Assembly (NCBI GenBank): GCA_004154925.1
Contig: QJNS01000033.1
Location: 62,001-126,000 of the forward strand
DNA from: Monosporascus cannonballus
Lineage: Eukaryota; Ascomycota; Sordariomycetes; Xylariales
DNA length: 64,000 nt
Direction: 5' to 3'
This document shows, in pieces, positions 20,901-32,400 of the stretch (positions are counted from its first letter, which is position 1; each line of letters opens with the position of its first letter). The notes beneath the pieces were generated by a model. The model did no database searches. It had not been told where the DNA came from and saw only the letters and a list, made by a program, of their open reading frames with translations. Position numbers and translations under genes: made by a program.

Positions 20901-23041
20901 GGTTGGGATCCTGAGGAAATGAGGCTTGGGGTCTAGAGGGCCCTCGAGGTCCAAGTCTCCTGTCTTATACTTCAGCGGCCAGTCCTAATGAATGCATAAC
21001 CGGGTGGCTGAGTATCAGCATCTTTAGCGGCTTATGGCAAGATGGGGTTACATCAGCCTCCTGCATGTCTCTTATGCTTACCTCGAAGCGGCTCATTGGT
21101 TATCTTTCCCTTTCTTCGTTGCGAATCTGCCGCCTCTCGGGGCGGTGACTTTGCAGAGGGCCAGAGGCTGAGGTTAGGCGTACAACATCCCCCAATTGAC
21201 GTAACATTGGATTCTGCCGCATAATAAGGCTAGGCATCCAATGTCGAGGAAGAAAAGAATTTTTTTTTTTAAAAAAAAATAAAAGTAGAAGAATGGAGGA
21301 ATGGAGCAATGCAAGATGATAGCAATTGCAGGCCATGAGCAAAAAGTCAAGGAGCAACGCGAGCCGGATTCACCAAGGCTCCCGAGGGAACAAGATACTC
21401 TAAACTAACCTTTTGGAGAGGCTTCCTAGTCTTACGCTTTGATTTCTAGTTCATCAAGCATAATCTTTTGGATTGCTAACGGGACGGACTTAGCTTTGAA
21501 TCTACGCGATGCTTCCTGTGAATTACACATGCTCGCAATGCGTCAAGGGCCCTTTGCAAGCAAGCCCCTCGGTCGAGAGGCCCAGGCTCCGGGTCCTTCC
21601 GCCTCCATCCATATCCCCCGTAGTGTTAAGTAGCGTGCACCCTTTCTGCGATCCAGGGGACTACTGAAGCAATGCGACCCGAAGGTTTGGCGCTAGACAC
21701 AGCACACATACGGGATATGCTTCTCCACAATAGAATAATCGGCTATGAGACTAATGCCGAGGCAATCAATGCGGGAACCAATAAGTGTCATCGGACCACC
21801 GACTGTGACGGAGAAGAGAGAAATATGTAAGCACACTGACTGCCACCTACAAGAAGCGTGTTCGCATCGCCAACGCCGAGCGCCAACGCACAGTCAACAA
21901 TCCCAACATCTATCCCCATCACCTACCTAACATCCGCTATCCGGCATGCAGTGTCTCGCCAACTCAAACGACGGGCGGCAATCTCCCCGGAATCCCCGAG
22001 AAAATCAAGAGACACCGCGGCATATAATCACCATCCAGACCAACTCCAATCACCTGGGGGATGTCCTTATACGACTGGTATCGCAACAAGACAAGTTCTC
22101 CTCCCTAGAGCCGGGCACGTGGCCCGGCATCCAGTGAGAAAAGGGTTGGTGCCGAAGACACCTAGCGAAAGGAGCCGCCATCGTGGGGGGACCGGAGTCG
22201 CGCGTCCGATGGGGAAGCCCATTCACCTTGTCCATTTCTTCGCCCAGCCGCAGCCGATGTGATGAAAGTAGAGCAAGGTCCTCGAGACCTGTTTTGTCCT
22301 GTAACCAAGGCCTGAGGGCCTTTTGTCAGTAATTAAACCATCCCCAAGCGTAAGTAAGTAACCTGGCAAGTAAGTGCGCGTCTAGTTCCATCAATGCAAG
22401 CCCGGCCGAAATAAAGGCCTCGTATAATGATCAAATTAGCCTGGGAACTCGGGTTATCACTGGCTCTCAAAAGAGCGATGAGAACCCCCACTTGAGGAAT
22501 GAAGCGGGTTTTGAAAACGAATAGTTCCAGCTCTTATTTCTCTGTTTCTTCCTTGCCACTTGGCGATAGGTAGACTATTATAAATAACGTCTGACAATGA
22601 TGCATTTTGACGAAGTGAGTGCCCGCTTCGTCTGTTCCTCTGGAGAAAAGTTCTCTTCCAACGAGTCCATGGCCAACTGGCAATCGTGCGCAATTGTCGA
22701 TGAGCGATATCTCACGATACTATAGTACATCTGGGAAGAGAGGACCCTGTGAGTAGATGCAGAGCTGCGGAAAAGAAAGAAGGGGTGAAAAAAAAAAGAA
22801 CACAACAGAGAGATAGGGTATCAATGGCAGGTCTCATCGTAGGTATGTCCGCAATCCTTGAATCCGAAGCCGCAACGCCGAGTCTTATCAATTCCGAACA
22901 TGCCGCCCGGGAAAACGCCCGTGTCCTGCTCTAGGGTCCGAACCTCCCGTCGAATGCTCACGCAGACACAATGAGATGGGAGGAGGCCGTGTCGCGATAG
23001 GTAGGAGCCGTGTCCCTGGGGCCCGTTACTCCGGTCTCTTT
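20901..23041. other. 2.1-kb intergenic region
   Basis: Between the Pth11-like gene (-) and the 3' end of the TRF4-type gene (-). It holds a 12-T/9-A homopolymer patch near 21,258-21,280 and a short AAGGCC/GGCCTT inverted repeat near 22,307-22,322. Open frames such as 21,858-22,262 (+) carry no motif, are Arg/Pro/Ser-rich and look like chance frames. No gene is supported. Confidence 0.45.
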
Positions 23042-25536
23042 TTACCAGGAGGCGTGGGGCGCCTTAATCTTTTGCGTCTTCAAGCCACCTTCAGAGGCCA
23101 GCTTTCGCAGATAGTCCCGCTGGATCGTGAAATTAGAATACCTGCCCTCGAGTAGAGGTCCCAGTAGCAAGCCCCTCTGGCCTGCAAGCGTCGACATTCT
23201 CTCTCTCAAGACGGCATGGGCCTCCGAAAAGTGCCTCACAATAGTGGCGGTGTTGGCGGAGCCGCCGGCGATGTCGTTCTGGGAGTTGTTGGGATCGAGG
23301 ATAGAAAACCTATCAAGGTTGCGGTAGACAATATCGCTGACCCGGCTCTTGTTGACTAGTCCTGGAGGGTTCATGCGGATGGCAACTGTCTCGTAGTTGA
23401 GCTTATTTCCGTAATAATCGAAAAACTCCATCAAGAGCTCGCCTAGGTGGTGCTCGGGTACCATGGAGCCGCTCTGAACCTGCGGCAGGCTGTCTAGCAG
23501 ATGAACAACCAAGCAGATGACGGAGAAGCCTCCAATGCCACCATTGACGGGCTCATTCAAGCCCCTCATGAGTAGGAAATGCTTTATGAGGGAGACCAAT
23601 ATGGGCATAGCAGGATATTTGGCCTTCCAGTCGAGGAAGGTCTGAATGGCACGGTGTCCGTCCAGCTTCTCTATGGAGATATCGACCTTCAAGGCAGTGG
23701 CATCGTCAGCATACTTGACCAGAGGGACCTTGGCTTTGGTGATAAGTTCAATCTCGTTTCGGAACGCGACGCGTTGGCTAGAAAGCCAAGCACGGAGCTG
23801 GAAGAGGTTGCTCTTAGCCTGGTACACCGGCCTGTCATCTTCGACGAAGCTTCTCGAGCAGACGGCGATATCCATATCGGCAGTGGGGAGATAGAGTCCC
23901 GACATGAAGGAGCCGAAGGGATAGAGGTCAGTATCGGGCCATCTCTTCTGAACTAAAATTCTCAGGTTGTCCACAAGCTGTCTGCGGATGTGCTCCTCGA
24001 AGTCGCGAGGTCGAACAAATTCGTAGAAGTCGACGACTTCCTTGTGCAATCTACAGGCCAGGCTCAGCGATTTTATGCCTAACCAATGGTACGGCACGGG
24101 GCGGACGTGACGCGATTTGGGTTAATGGAGGTGTCGGGCACTCACCTCGTAGCCATGCAAGCTGTGTCGGAATGGTCGGTCACGGCCCACGGACAAGGAG
24201 GCTCGGTCTTGACGGGCCGCCAATCGGGAACGATAGAGCCGGTAGAGGCCATTTTACGTACTGGTTTCAACGAAGCATGAGGCAGCTTGATCCGATCATC
24301 CGCCGTGCGTTTGCGATTGCCTAGCGAAGTAGAAGCAGTAAGGTCAACCGGGTTCTTCTTGGTACCTTGCCTTGGCGGGGTCTGTTGGTCCTGCTGTCCC
24401 TGCTGCTTGTGGGGAGGCGGGACTTGCGGTAGCGGCGGTAAACTTGACGTTGGTGGTGGCGGCGGTGGCCCCTCATCGTTCTTGTCGCCACCGTTGTCGT
24501 CGCTAAAGTCGCAGGAGATAAAGTCGGCCTCAGCAGCAACGGCGACTTTCTTCGATTCGGCCTCGACGCGGGCCTTGCGAATGAGCTGTACCATGCCAAT
24601 CTTCTTGCGCGTGGTCTCGTCAGGCGGAGGAAGAGCGGTGTAAGGGTCAGGGTTCGACCACTTCGGAGCCTCTTGCTGGCGCTCGGGGGCCGATGTCGTG
24701 GTTCGTGCGCGTTTGCTGCTAGGTTCGCCGCTGTCCTCGTCATCGCCCGATCCGTCCGAGATGTCCATAGCAGCCTCGTCACTATCCGACAGCTCTGCGA
24801 GATCTCGGTACGTCACCCGGCCCGTAGTATCGCCCAGCATAAGCTCCGCCTCCTGGTCATGCGTACTATGCAGCAACAGTCGGTCGGAAGCTTTCGGAGG
24901 GGGACGTCTCTGAAAAGGTCGAGGTGGTCGTCGTCCCTGGTTACGGTCACGATCGCGGCGACTTAGTCCTGCTCCTGCCGGTCGTCCGTTCTCTTGCCGG
25001 TCACGCGGGCGGTACGAGTCGGATCGTCGATCGTCGTATCTGCCTCTGTTAGAAGAAGCTTTGCCCATGTGGAATTCATTTCCGCTGCGGGTGATGAGGT
25101 AGCGAGGGGTGTTGAGCTCAAAGGAGGGGAGGTACGAATCATACCGGTCTGGACCGGGGCCGCGACCGTCTTGTGGGAAAGATCGATGGGGATCGAACCC
25201 AGGAGGGCCCTCCGCACGGAAAGTGAACTCGCCTTGAGGAGGGCGAAAGTTGTCACGACCACGACCACGATCATCGTCACGGTCACGAGGGGCGTAGTCG
25301 CGGTTGGACGGTTGGCGCAAGGCCGAAAAGGAACCACGGTGTCCCTGGGCGACCTCTCGGGAGTTATAGTGATCGCCTGAGGGGCGACGGTCGCCATCAT
25401 GCCATCTCTGGGGGGGTCTATCTGAGGGAGGATATCGCCTATCATCGTTATGACGTGATGGTGGTGGACGCGGTGGGAGGGACGCCGACGCCGACGACGG
25501 CAGTGACGCATATTGATCTTGTGATGTGTAGGCCAT
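23042..25536 (-). CDS. TRF4: TRF4/Cid14-type non-canonical poly(A) polymerase
   Basis: Nucleotidyltransferase of the Trf4/5 (Cid14, PAPD5) type: it adds short oligo(A) tails to aberrant or nuclear RNAs for exosome decay as the TRAMP catalytic subunit. Two minus-strand exons, 25536-24146 and 24050-23042, with a 95-bp intron (GTGAGT donor, CTGTAG acceptor, phase 2), encode 799 residues. The junction forms the conserved segment CMATRLHKEVVDFYEFVRPRD. Residues 1-440 are disordered: Arg/Asp/Gly-rich with RGRGRD-like motifs, an acidic stretch and polyproline. The catalytic core follows, with the GS motif (PFGSFMSGLYLP) at about 510-511, metal-binding Asp pair DMD at 522 and 524, and third Asp (LKVDISIE) at 587. 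The PAP-associated region (FLLMRGLNEPVNGGIGGFS, LGELLMEFFDYYG) is complete. I start at the ATG at 25536; the open frame extends upstream without another credible start. Confidence 0.93.
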
Positions 25537-26631
25537 GATTACCGACGTCTGATGGCCGACTAAGTAGACGGGGTATGGGGGGGACGGGAATGAATAGGAT
25601 GCAACAAGAGCTGTCGCTTTGTTGTGTTGCTTCCCTGTCTGCTCGATGATGAGATGGGATGGAATTTGGAAATGCGAAAACGGCAGAGGCAACAGAGTAT
25701 TCAAATCTCCGGATTTTGCGACAAACCTGGACGCGTTCGCTTAATGACAAATTGAGCGCTATTTATTGCATAAACCCCGGCGTTGGTGAGCCTTCCCCGG
25801 ATATCGCTATCACCGACGTAAGTAAAGTGGAGCTCCTGCAAAAGGCACCTCGATTGCATACGAACTTATATGCTTATATGCCTATGCTACGTTAACGTAC
25901 TTGGCTGCGGTTTTCTCAGAGCCTTTACCTCACCTCTCCCACCCACATCTCACGTCTCTCTGATGTTACTGTGGTCCAGTCCAGCCTGACGCGAGAATCT
26001 CAAAATCAGGCAGCAACGGTGCCAGAAGCGCAGAAGCCCTAAATTTTATGCCTTGCTTCTCATCAGACTCTACCGCACTGTTACGCCCTCGCTGTTCGTG
26101 GTCCGCAACACGCCAAATGATTATCAGCGGTGCCACCGACTTTGTAGATGAAGGAGAGCAGAACTTAGAGAATGCATCTGCGGACTGGCACAATCCGTTT
26201 GTGAGCCGTGCAAGCGTGTAGAATATCCTGAATATTGTCGGAATATGGGACCACCTTTCCCAGAATAAATAATATTACGAACATGCTGGCTGCTACTAAG
26301 ACCACATATTCTTCTGCTTCATCACGGCTGCTCCTCATCAAGAAACAGATCCACAGCAATGCAGCGCCTGGTGCACAACCTTCAAACGCTGGGCTATCTT
26401 GAATTCATATATACATCCGTAAATAAGGCAGAAGCGTCCCCCCTCCCTCGACAACCCTCCCCCCCCTCTCTTTAATAAGCCCTACCAAGTTTGCATGTAC
26501 GGCCGTCCCTTGCCGTGGCAATCGACCTGATGTCTGATGGACGTCGTACCTTAGTGTACCAAATATCGTTTAAACCACTGCCACCAGCCTGGAGATATTC
26601 TCTGCGGGGGGGGGGGGGTTTNNNNNNNNNN

Positions 26632-26673
<42 letters not shown>

Positions 26674-26750
26674 CCCCCCCCCCCCCCCCCCCCCCCCCCC
26701 CCGCCCCCCCCCGCGCCCCCCCCCCCGGACGAGCCCTGGACGACACCCGC
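25537..26750. other. 1.2-kb intergenic region containing an assembly gap
   Basis: Upstream of the TRF4-type start and downstream of the RCC1 stop. Apart from the poly-G/N/poly-C gap at its right end, I see no coding frame with motifs, RNA gene or repeat. Confidence 0.5.
26606..26726. repeat. poly-G run, 10-N gap, about 95-bp poly-C run
   Basis: A run of 13 G (26606-26618) and TTT is followed by exactly ten N (26622-26631). Then comes nearly pure C to 26726, broken only by isolated G at 26673, 26703, 26713 and 26715. The N block is a scaffolding gap or ambiguous call of conventional length. The poly-C tract ends 24 bp short of the RCC1 stop codon. It may be a real homopolymer that stalled sequencing, or an assembly artefact of low-quality extension. 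Confidence 0.9.
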
Positions 26751-28515
26751 CTATGAGCCATCGCCATCGCCATTCGCGTGGCCATTCACTTGGCCGTTCT
26801 GGCCTGTGCTCTCAGACTCCGCCGCGACGATAGAATACTGGCCGCCAGCACCGGCCCAGACAATCTTACGGTCTCTCACCGCCGTGTTATCGATGAGCGT
26901 CGGCACCTCGACGTCGTCTACCGTTCCCTGGCCGGTCTGGTAGTTGGCCGAGAAACCCCACGAATAGACCTTGCCGGCCTCGTCGATGGCGAAGCTCGTG
27001 TCTGTCCCGGCAGCGACGGATGTGGCATGAATCCCTGCGACTGGTGTTAGAGACGCTTCTGGTCCTTCGCTGATACCGCGGCTCGCGAGATGGACACTTA
27101 CCTGAGACGGGGGTGGGCCCCACAAGGATGCGTGGCCTCTTGTTCTCGTCAAAGACGGTGTTGTCCTCGTTAAACTTGTCAGCCGACTGACCCACCTGGT
27201 GACCGTCGATGCGCCCCCAGGTCAGGAGTTCGCCGTCTTCGGTGCAGGCGACCGTGTGGTGCTCCCCGCCGACGATCTGTGAGATTTTACGCCCACTTAG
27301 AGAGTCGATCGGACGGGGCATCAGCACCATGGCGTCATCCTGTCCAGTGTCATCGTTGTGGCCCGTCTGCGAGTAGTTGTTGAGGCCCCAACCCCAGACT
27401 TCGCCGTGATTGTCAATGAAGAAGCTGTGGTAGGATCCAGCGCTGATATCGACGGCGTGCATCTTGGAGGAGAACTTATAGCAGCACTCAGGCCTCAGAC
27501 CGGCCTTGGTCCCTTCATGGCGTGTTGTGGCCTTCCGACCGAGCTGGTACTGACCACCGCTGCCAAAAGTGTAAACCTTGCCGTACATGTCCAAAGCTAC
27601 GACGTGGTTCGATCCACAGGCCAGCTTGGTGATACTCTTCAATGCGGGAATCTCTACGGGTGTCGGCTGGACACGCGTCTGTAGGTCGAAGCCGATGACG
27701 CCGTCGGAACCGCGGAACGTTCCCCAGCCGTAGACGCGACCGTCGGTTGTGAGAGCGAACGAGGCGGAGTCGGTGGCGGCAACTTGGGAGAAGATGTCTC
27801 CTGGTGAGAAGTGGTTCTGGCTGACCTCGCCTGGCGTGCTTTCCAGAGGGTTCAGTCCGCTGTCATCGTCATCCTCGTCGTCGGTATCCTCCGCGTTGAC
27901 ATCGCGCAGACCACCGTCCCAGGTCGTGTCGCGGCCGAGAGCTCTGTCGTCGTTAACGCCCCAAGTGTAGATCTTGTTGTCTTTCGTCAGGGCGACCGCG
28001 TGCATCCCGCCGCAAGCGACCTGGACGACGCCGACCTTCTTGGAGTCAAGGTTGTGGTTGATGCGCGGTCGCTTGACATCGATGGGCTTCTTGCCGTCGT
28101 ACTTCTTACTACCGAGGCCAAGCTCGCCCGAGGAGCCTTCGCCGAAGACGAAGATGTCGAGAATCTGTTTGGGGGTTTTGTTGATGGTGACGGTGTCGCT
28201 CTTTGGGGGATGTTTTGCGCGGTACTCCATTTTGGGTTTCGCAGTCGACTTGGTCCTCTTTGTAGGTCTCACGACTTCCTCCTCTTCATCGGCGTGTTCT
28301 TCCTCTTCGTTCTTGCGCTTCCTGGCTGGGCGACGAGTACCTTTCGCAGGAACATTCGCCTTAGCGGCCGGAACGCCATTGGCATTGGCATTGGCGACGC
28401 CGTCGGCACCATTTGCGGCGTCCGCTTGTTCTCCTGCTCCCTGATCATTTTGAGCTTGAACGACCTGGGCCATTCTAGAACGCCGGGCCTGTCTGGGAAT
28501 CGGCTTTGGGGCCAT
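26751..28515 (-). CDS. RCC1-type Ran guanine nucleotide exchange factor
   Basis: Chromatin-bound exchange factor for the Ran GTPase (RCC1; Prp20/Srm1 in budding yeast, Pim1 in fission yeast). It generates nuclear Ran-GTP for transport and spindle assembly. Two minus-strand exons, 28515-27102 and 27034-26751, are separated by a 67-bp intron (GTAAGT donor, GCAG acceptor, phase 1) and give 565 residues. Residues 1-120 are a basic, Ala/Lys/Arg-rich tail with KRKNEEEE and RPTKRTK patches, suited to nuclear import and chromatin contact. The seven-bladed propeller follows with repeated RCC1 signatures: GEGSSGELGLG, CGGMHAVALTKDNKIYTWG, DSASFALTTDGRVYGWG, CGSNHVVALDMYGKVYTFG, AGSYHSFFIDNHGEVWGWG, GGEHHTVACTEDGELLTWG and AGTDTSFAIDEAGKVYSWG. 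An acidic insertion (DTDDEDDDDSG) sits in blade 2. The exon join restores PVSGIHATSVAAG. The short Gly/Asn-rich C-terminus stops just before the poly-C tract. Confidence 0.94.
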
Positions 28516-30132
28516 CGTAACGGTAAATAAAAGGATGGAGTTAGGAACAAATGACGAACGAACAGGGAGGATAGTCGATGTATGCAGATATGGATTGAGA
28601 CGTGTCTCTTAATGCGCGATGGCAAGGAGCTGCCGAGCAGCGTACAGTAATCGGTCCAATATTGGTATATACCAAGCAACGTGTGAGGGTATTCGCGGTA
28701 AGTTGGGTGAGCGCTAGAATGAGGAACACGAGAGGGTGACGGTCAGCTGGAAGGGGAATACAATCTTCAAAAGGTGGTGGCGAGTCGAGAACGACGAGGA
28801 ATGCGATTGAGGAAGTGGAAGAAAGAGAGCCGGGGAAATTGGACGGATTCGATAATTGCTTTAGCTCGGATTTGGAATCGATTCCAGGCTTTCTTTGTGC
28901 TGTGATGGCCTATATACGCATAGGCATGGTAGCCCTGAGGTATTCAACAAAGAACGTCAACAAGAAGGGGTTGAAGGGAGCTCAAGATATCGTATAACAA
29001 GGACACAGTTGATTTTGGTGAATGGAAGCAAGCTGGATTTGAGGCGCGGGTGATGTGATGTTTTTTTTTTGTTTTTGAAGAGTTACCGCGCTAGCTAGGT
29101 AGGTAGGTAGGTACCCACCCTTGTACTTATATGCAGCAATTCGAGAAAGGCAGCATGGACGGACATTCAATCCGTACTGGGTATGCACTTTGGTTCATAT
29201 ATGCATGTACTGTACGGAGTATGTATCTATATTTATAATATCAAGTTTAATATCACTTGGCCTGAGGAACAGTGGGTTCGCTCCCGGAATAATAACAACA
29301 ATGAATCATGCCGTCCTGACTAGCATGCGATATGTGATGTAGCTTTTGAATAATTTTTGTTGAACAGAAGATTTCCTCTGTCTTTTCCCCCTTGCCCCTT
29401 TCTCGATTAGGTCTAACGGGTAAAAAGCTTGCATGGGCTCTATAGGCGGATACGGTTTAGCCTTCCCGTTGCATACTGGAACGAGCTAAACTGGCCAGTT
29501 ATATTGGTCGGCTAGGATCTACATTCTGAAGGTACCCGGTACTCTTTTCGATAAATCAGCAGGTCTCCACTGCAGCTCTTCGACAGCCTCCCAATCTGAA
29601 GCTGAAGTTGCACGTCGCAGGGCGGAGGAGTGACGTAGTTTATTTATCCGGCGGAATATAGGGTCACAGGCGAATGCGGTCAGCGAGCTGAAATCTCCTG
29701 CAATCATCCGGCTAGATGCAGGCGCCCAGTTGGTCTCACTTCGGGTTCCCTTTATCTTGAGCCCCTCTCCTCAGCACCCAGATGGTAGTGGATATCTAAT
29801 GCCTGGGATACAGGTCCATTTGTTAGGGACTCGTCCTGCCATGCGACTCTCACGAGTCAGTGTCAATCTCTACTCGAGCCACATTGGAGCCAGCCACGGT
29901 GTGCTTAAACCTCTGGGCTTTTCGGCATGGCACATCCGTCAGCCCTACATAGTGCAGTAGGTTATCGTTATCATCAATTGATTTGACTGCTACTGGCGCC
30001 TATCTGATCTTCCTGTCAACGCTACTCAATCACGCCAATCACGCCTAGGTGTCCCCTTTCTGGTAGACCAATACATCGAGATTCTAACCGATGATCCCGC
30101 CTCATCTAACTCCGTGTGTGCCCGCCAATCGT
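28516..30132. other. 1.6-kb intergenic region
   Basis: Upstream of RCC1 and downstream of the metallothionein-like gene. A 62-codon minus-strand frame at 29,519-29,707 looks mildly protein-like (WEAVEELQWRPADLSKRVPG) but has no partner exon that I can identify. A short TAGG repeat occurs near 29,094-29,112. No gene is called. Confidence 0.4.
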
Positions 30133-30578
30133 CTATTTCTTGGTGGTGAAGTCGATCTCGTTGGGGTTCGAGCCGCCGCTCGTCGCAGCTCGCTCACAGG
30201 TACAGGAATCGGCAGGCCGTGCACCACAGACGCAAGCTTCGCCGGTCACCGCCGAGTTCTCCTTGGCCGCGTTCTCACAGGTGCACTGGCCGGCGGGCCG
30301 GGCCCTACAGGAGCATCGGGGCCCGGACACTGTATTCTCGGCCGGCGCCTTCTCGCACGTGCAGTGGAGCGCTGACTGCTTGCCGCAGGAGCAGGTAGCT
30401 TGCTTGGCTATACACGAATAGTAGGGTTAGCTGCTGTCGTCGTCATGTCTGGGGATACCAGGGCGGGCATCGTAATGTGGAAGATGGGGCTGGTATGGCT
30501 CGACTTACCACAGACGCACTCGCCTCCACTGTTCTTGCCGCAACAGGTGGGCGTCGCCTTTGTGACTTCAGTTGCCAT
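30133..30578 (-). CDS. Cys-rich metallothionein-like protein with CxC repeats
   Basis: Small cytosolic metal-binding protein of a type found in many filamentous ascomycetes; a copper/zinc chelating or resistance role is inferred from composition. Two minus-strand exons, 30578-30509 and 30407-30133, with a 101-bp intron (GTAAGT donor, GTATAG acceptor, phase 1), encode 114 residues. The first exon ends ..CCGKNSGGECVC and the second starts AKQATCSCGKQSALHC. In total there are 16 Cys: one CC and seven CxC pairs (CVC, CSC, CTC, CSC, CTC, CVC, CTC), spaced about every 12-18 residues and alternating with conserved-looking ARPAGQCTCE and ARPADSCTCE blocks. The C-terminus (NPNEIDFTTKK) is free of Cys. 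The upstream region on the minus strand (about 30,600-30,790) may hold metal-response elements, but I cannot identify one securely. Confidence 0.85.
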
Positions 30579-31483
30579 GATGACTGTCGTGCGTGGATAG
30601 ATGCGTAGACGGTAAAGGGGCCAAGCTATTGAGCGAGGTCGACTGAGGACGGGGGTTGACCGCGTTGTAAAGTATGAGAAGATCTGAAGTGACTTGAGCT
30701 TTCAATGCAAGCATACAGATTCCCCCCTGGAGGATCGAACTGATACTTATACGTCCTTTGTTTTGCGGCTCGAGCACCGGTATGCGAATACGGGAATATG
30801 GCGAGTTAGGGACCTACTGTAAATGGATTGACATGATTGGCTAGAGCCGGTGGTAATCATAATCTCTCTGATTGGCCTGCCGCGAGGGGACCTCTGCCAC
30901 TAAAAAAGCTTGGCATAATTCTCAACCAATCACAGCATCCCTGATTACCCCCGGACGCATCTCCTCCAACCTCAACCCATATAAAGGGGATACGGGCAGG
31001 CCGGGGAACGTAACACGAACCGCCAGGTGCTATCGAATGATGCTTGATGAAAAACTGCCGAGGACGTAATGCCATATCTTAGAGTATCTATTGGCTCCTA
31101 GGACAGTAGCCTGCAGGCCTTTACCTACGTTGGGCTAATAGGGGTAGAGGGTCCCGACTTTGTGGTTACGTTAACTGACCATCTGATTGTTAAGGTCTAC
31201 TGAGGCACCAGCCTGTAAAACGGAGGGCTTTAATGCTCAAGTCATGCTGGCGATTTGTGGGGAGAACCTGTTATACTTATAAGGCCAGCATGATTAGTAG
31301 AGATCCAAAATCTCAACTCAGACCCCTGGGCTGTCGCATGCGCGCAAGGCGCTACTGAAAACGCATTAATTCAAGGAGGCCAAAAACTTGCATTCGCAGC
31401 ACAAGGGAGCCTGAGTAAGATAGCATGAGAACCAGATCCTTGCTTTACGGCATATAGGCCCGACATGGTTTAAGGCAACCCGA
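30579..31483. other. 0.9-kb intergenic region
   Basis: Between the metallothionein-like gene and the 3' end of the Cys-rich membrane-protein gene. Contains two CCAATCA-type words near 30,926 (AACCAATCACAG) and a TATAAA near 30,981, which might belong to a promoter, but no coding frame with motifs. Confidence 0.4.
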
Positions 31484-32400
31484 TCAACCCGTAACAGTTA
31501 TCCTATCATCCACCCCCTGCCTCCACACCCAATGCGCCGTCTGATTCGACCCCATCAACGCCTCACTATTACCCCCTGGGTCGCGCATCTCAAACTCCTT
31601 TGTAAAGCCCGCGTGTCGGCGCTTCATCCTTTCCCTCTCCCTCCGCCTCCTATACTTCCGAACAACCCACCCCGCCATCGACAGCACGATGATGATTCCC
31701 AGCACGATCCCGGCGATGATCCCGGCATTCGCGACCGAGCTGGATGGGCCACCGGCATTAGCACTGCCAGTGCTAGAGACGGACTGTCCCGGGTTTGCCT
31801 CACCGTCGGAATCGGAACCACGGTTTCCAGAACCGGAACCGCCACCGGTAGTAGACTGAGCACGAGTATTGGAAATGCTGGGTCTCCCTTTTGTCGTATG
31901 TAGGATCGTAGTCGTGGCCGGCGCGTCGCCACACGACCAGGGGGTGAAGGAATCCACTTGGGTGCCCGTCGGAGCGACGAGATATGTGACGCAGGCCGTT
32001 GGACTAGAGGCTGAAGAGAATGTTAGCCTCCAGTCTATCAGAGATGTTCAGTCTGGCAAACGGAGAAAGGAGGCTCGGGCGGCTTGCCAGGAAAGAATCA
32101 TGGTCTCGTATGCTTTGCAGTATATACTCTGGGTTGAGCACATGTTTGTGGAGGCGTCGACACAGGTCAGGGCCAGACCCTGGCATATCGCATCGTTGCA
32201 ACACGCAAAGACCGGGAGGTTCTCGATGGTCTCGAATGTGCATCCGAAACCGCCACTGCATTTGACGGCAGATGCTGCATGAGTACGAACCATCAGCCGC
32301 AAGCTCAAGTCGCACAAGTTGGGTTTGGAAGGCCAGTCAGAGAGAGGCATACCGCTGTCGCGTTGATATATCCGCAAAGACGCGGGTCGTTTGCTTGTCG
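31484..32400 (-). CDS. Cys-rich single-pass membrane protein, first exon unresolved
   Basis: Predicted cell-surface protein with a Cys-rich ectodomain, Ser/Thr/Gly-rich stalk, one membrane helix and a short basic cytoplasmic tail; surface sensing is inferred. The last exon, 32003-31484, is secure: ACVTYLVAPTG, WSCGD, a Ser/Gly/Thr stalk, the helix GIIAGIVLGIIIVLSMAGWVV, then KYRRRRERERMKRR and 40 tail residues. The middle exon ends at 32088 with Cys-rich KCSGGFGCTFETIENLPVF and ACCNDAICQG. The intron 32004-32087 has a GC donor (GCAAGC), a GGCTAAC branch and a CTCTAG acceptor; the phase-2 join gives ILSCPTACVTYL. Upstream, NDPRLCGYINATA at about 32391-32353, followed by GTATGC, is very likely an earlier exon. 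No AG acceptor restores the frame to the middle exon, so a sequence error or frameshift may exist there. The signal peptide and start are not resolved. Confidence 0.6.

Noticed and set aside
26491..26943. Frame with a long polyproline (or polyglycine) run
   Set aside because: Produced by the poly-C tract and N gap, not by coding sequence.
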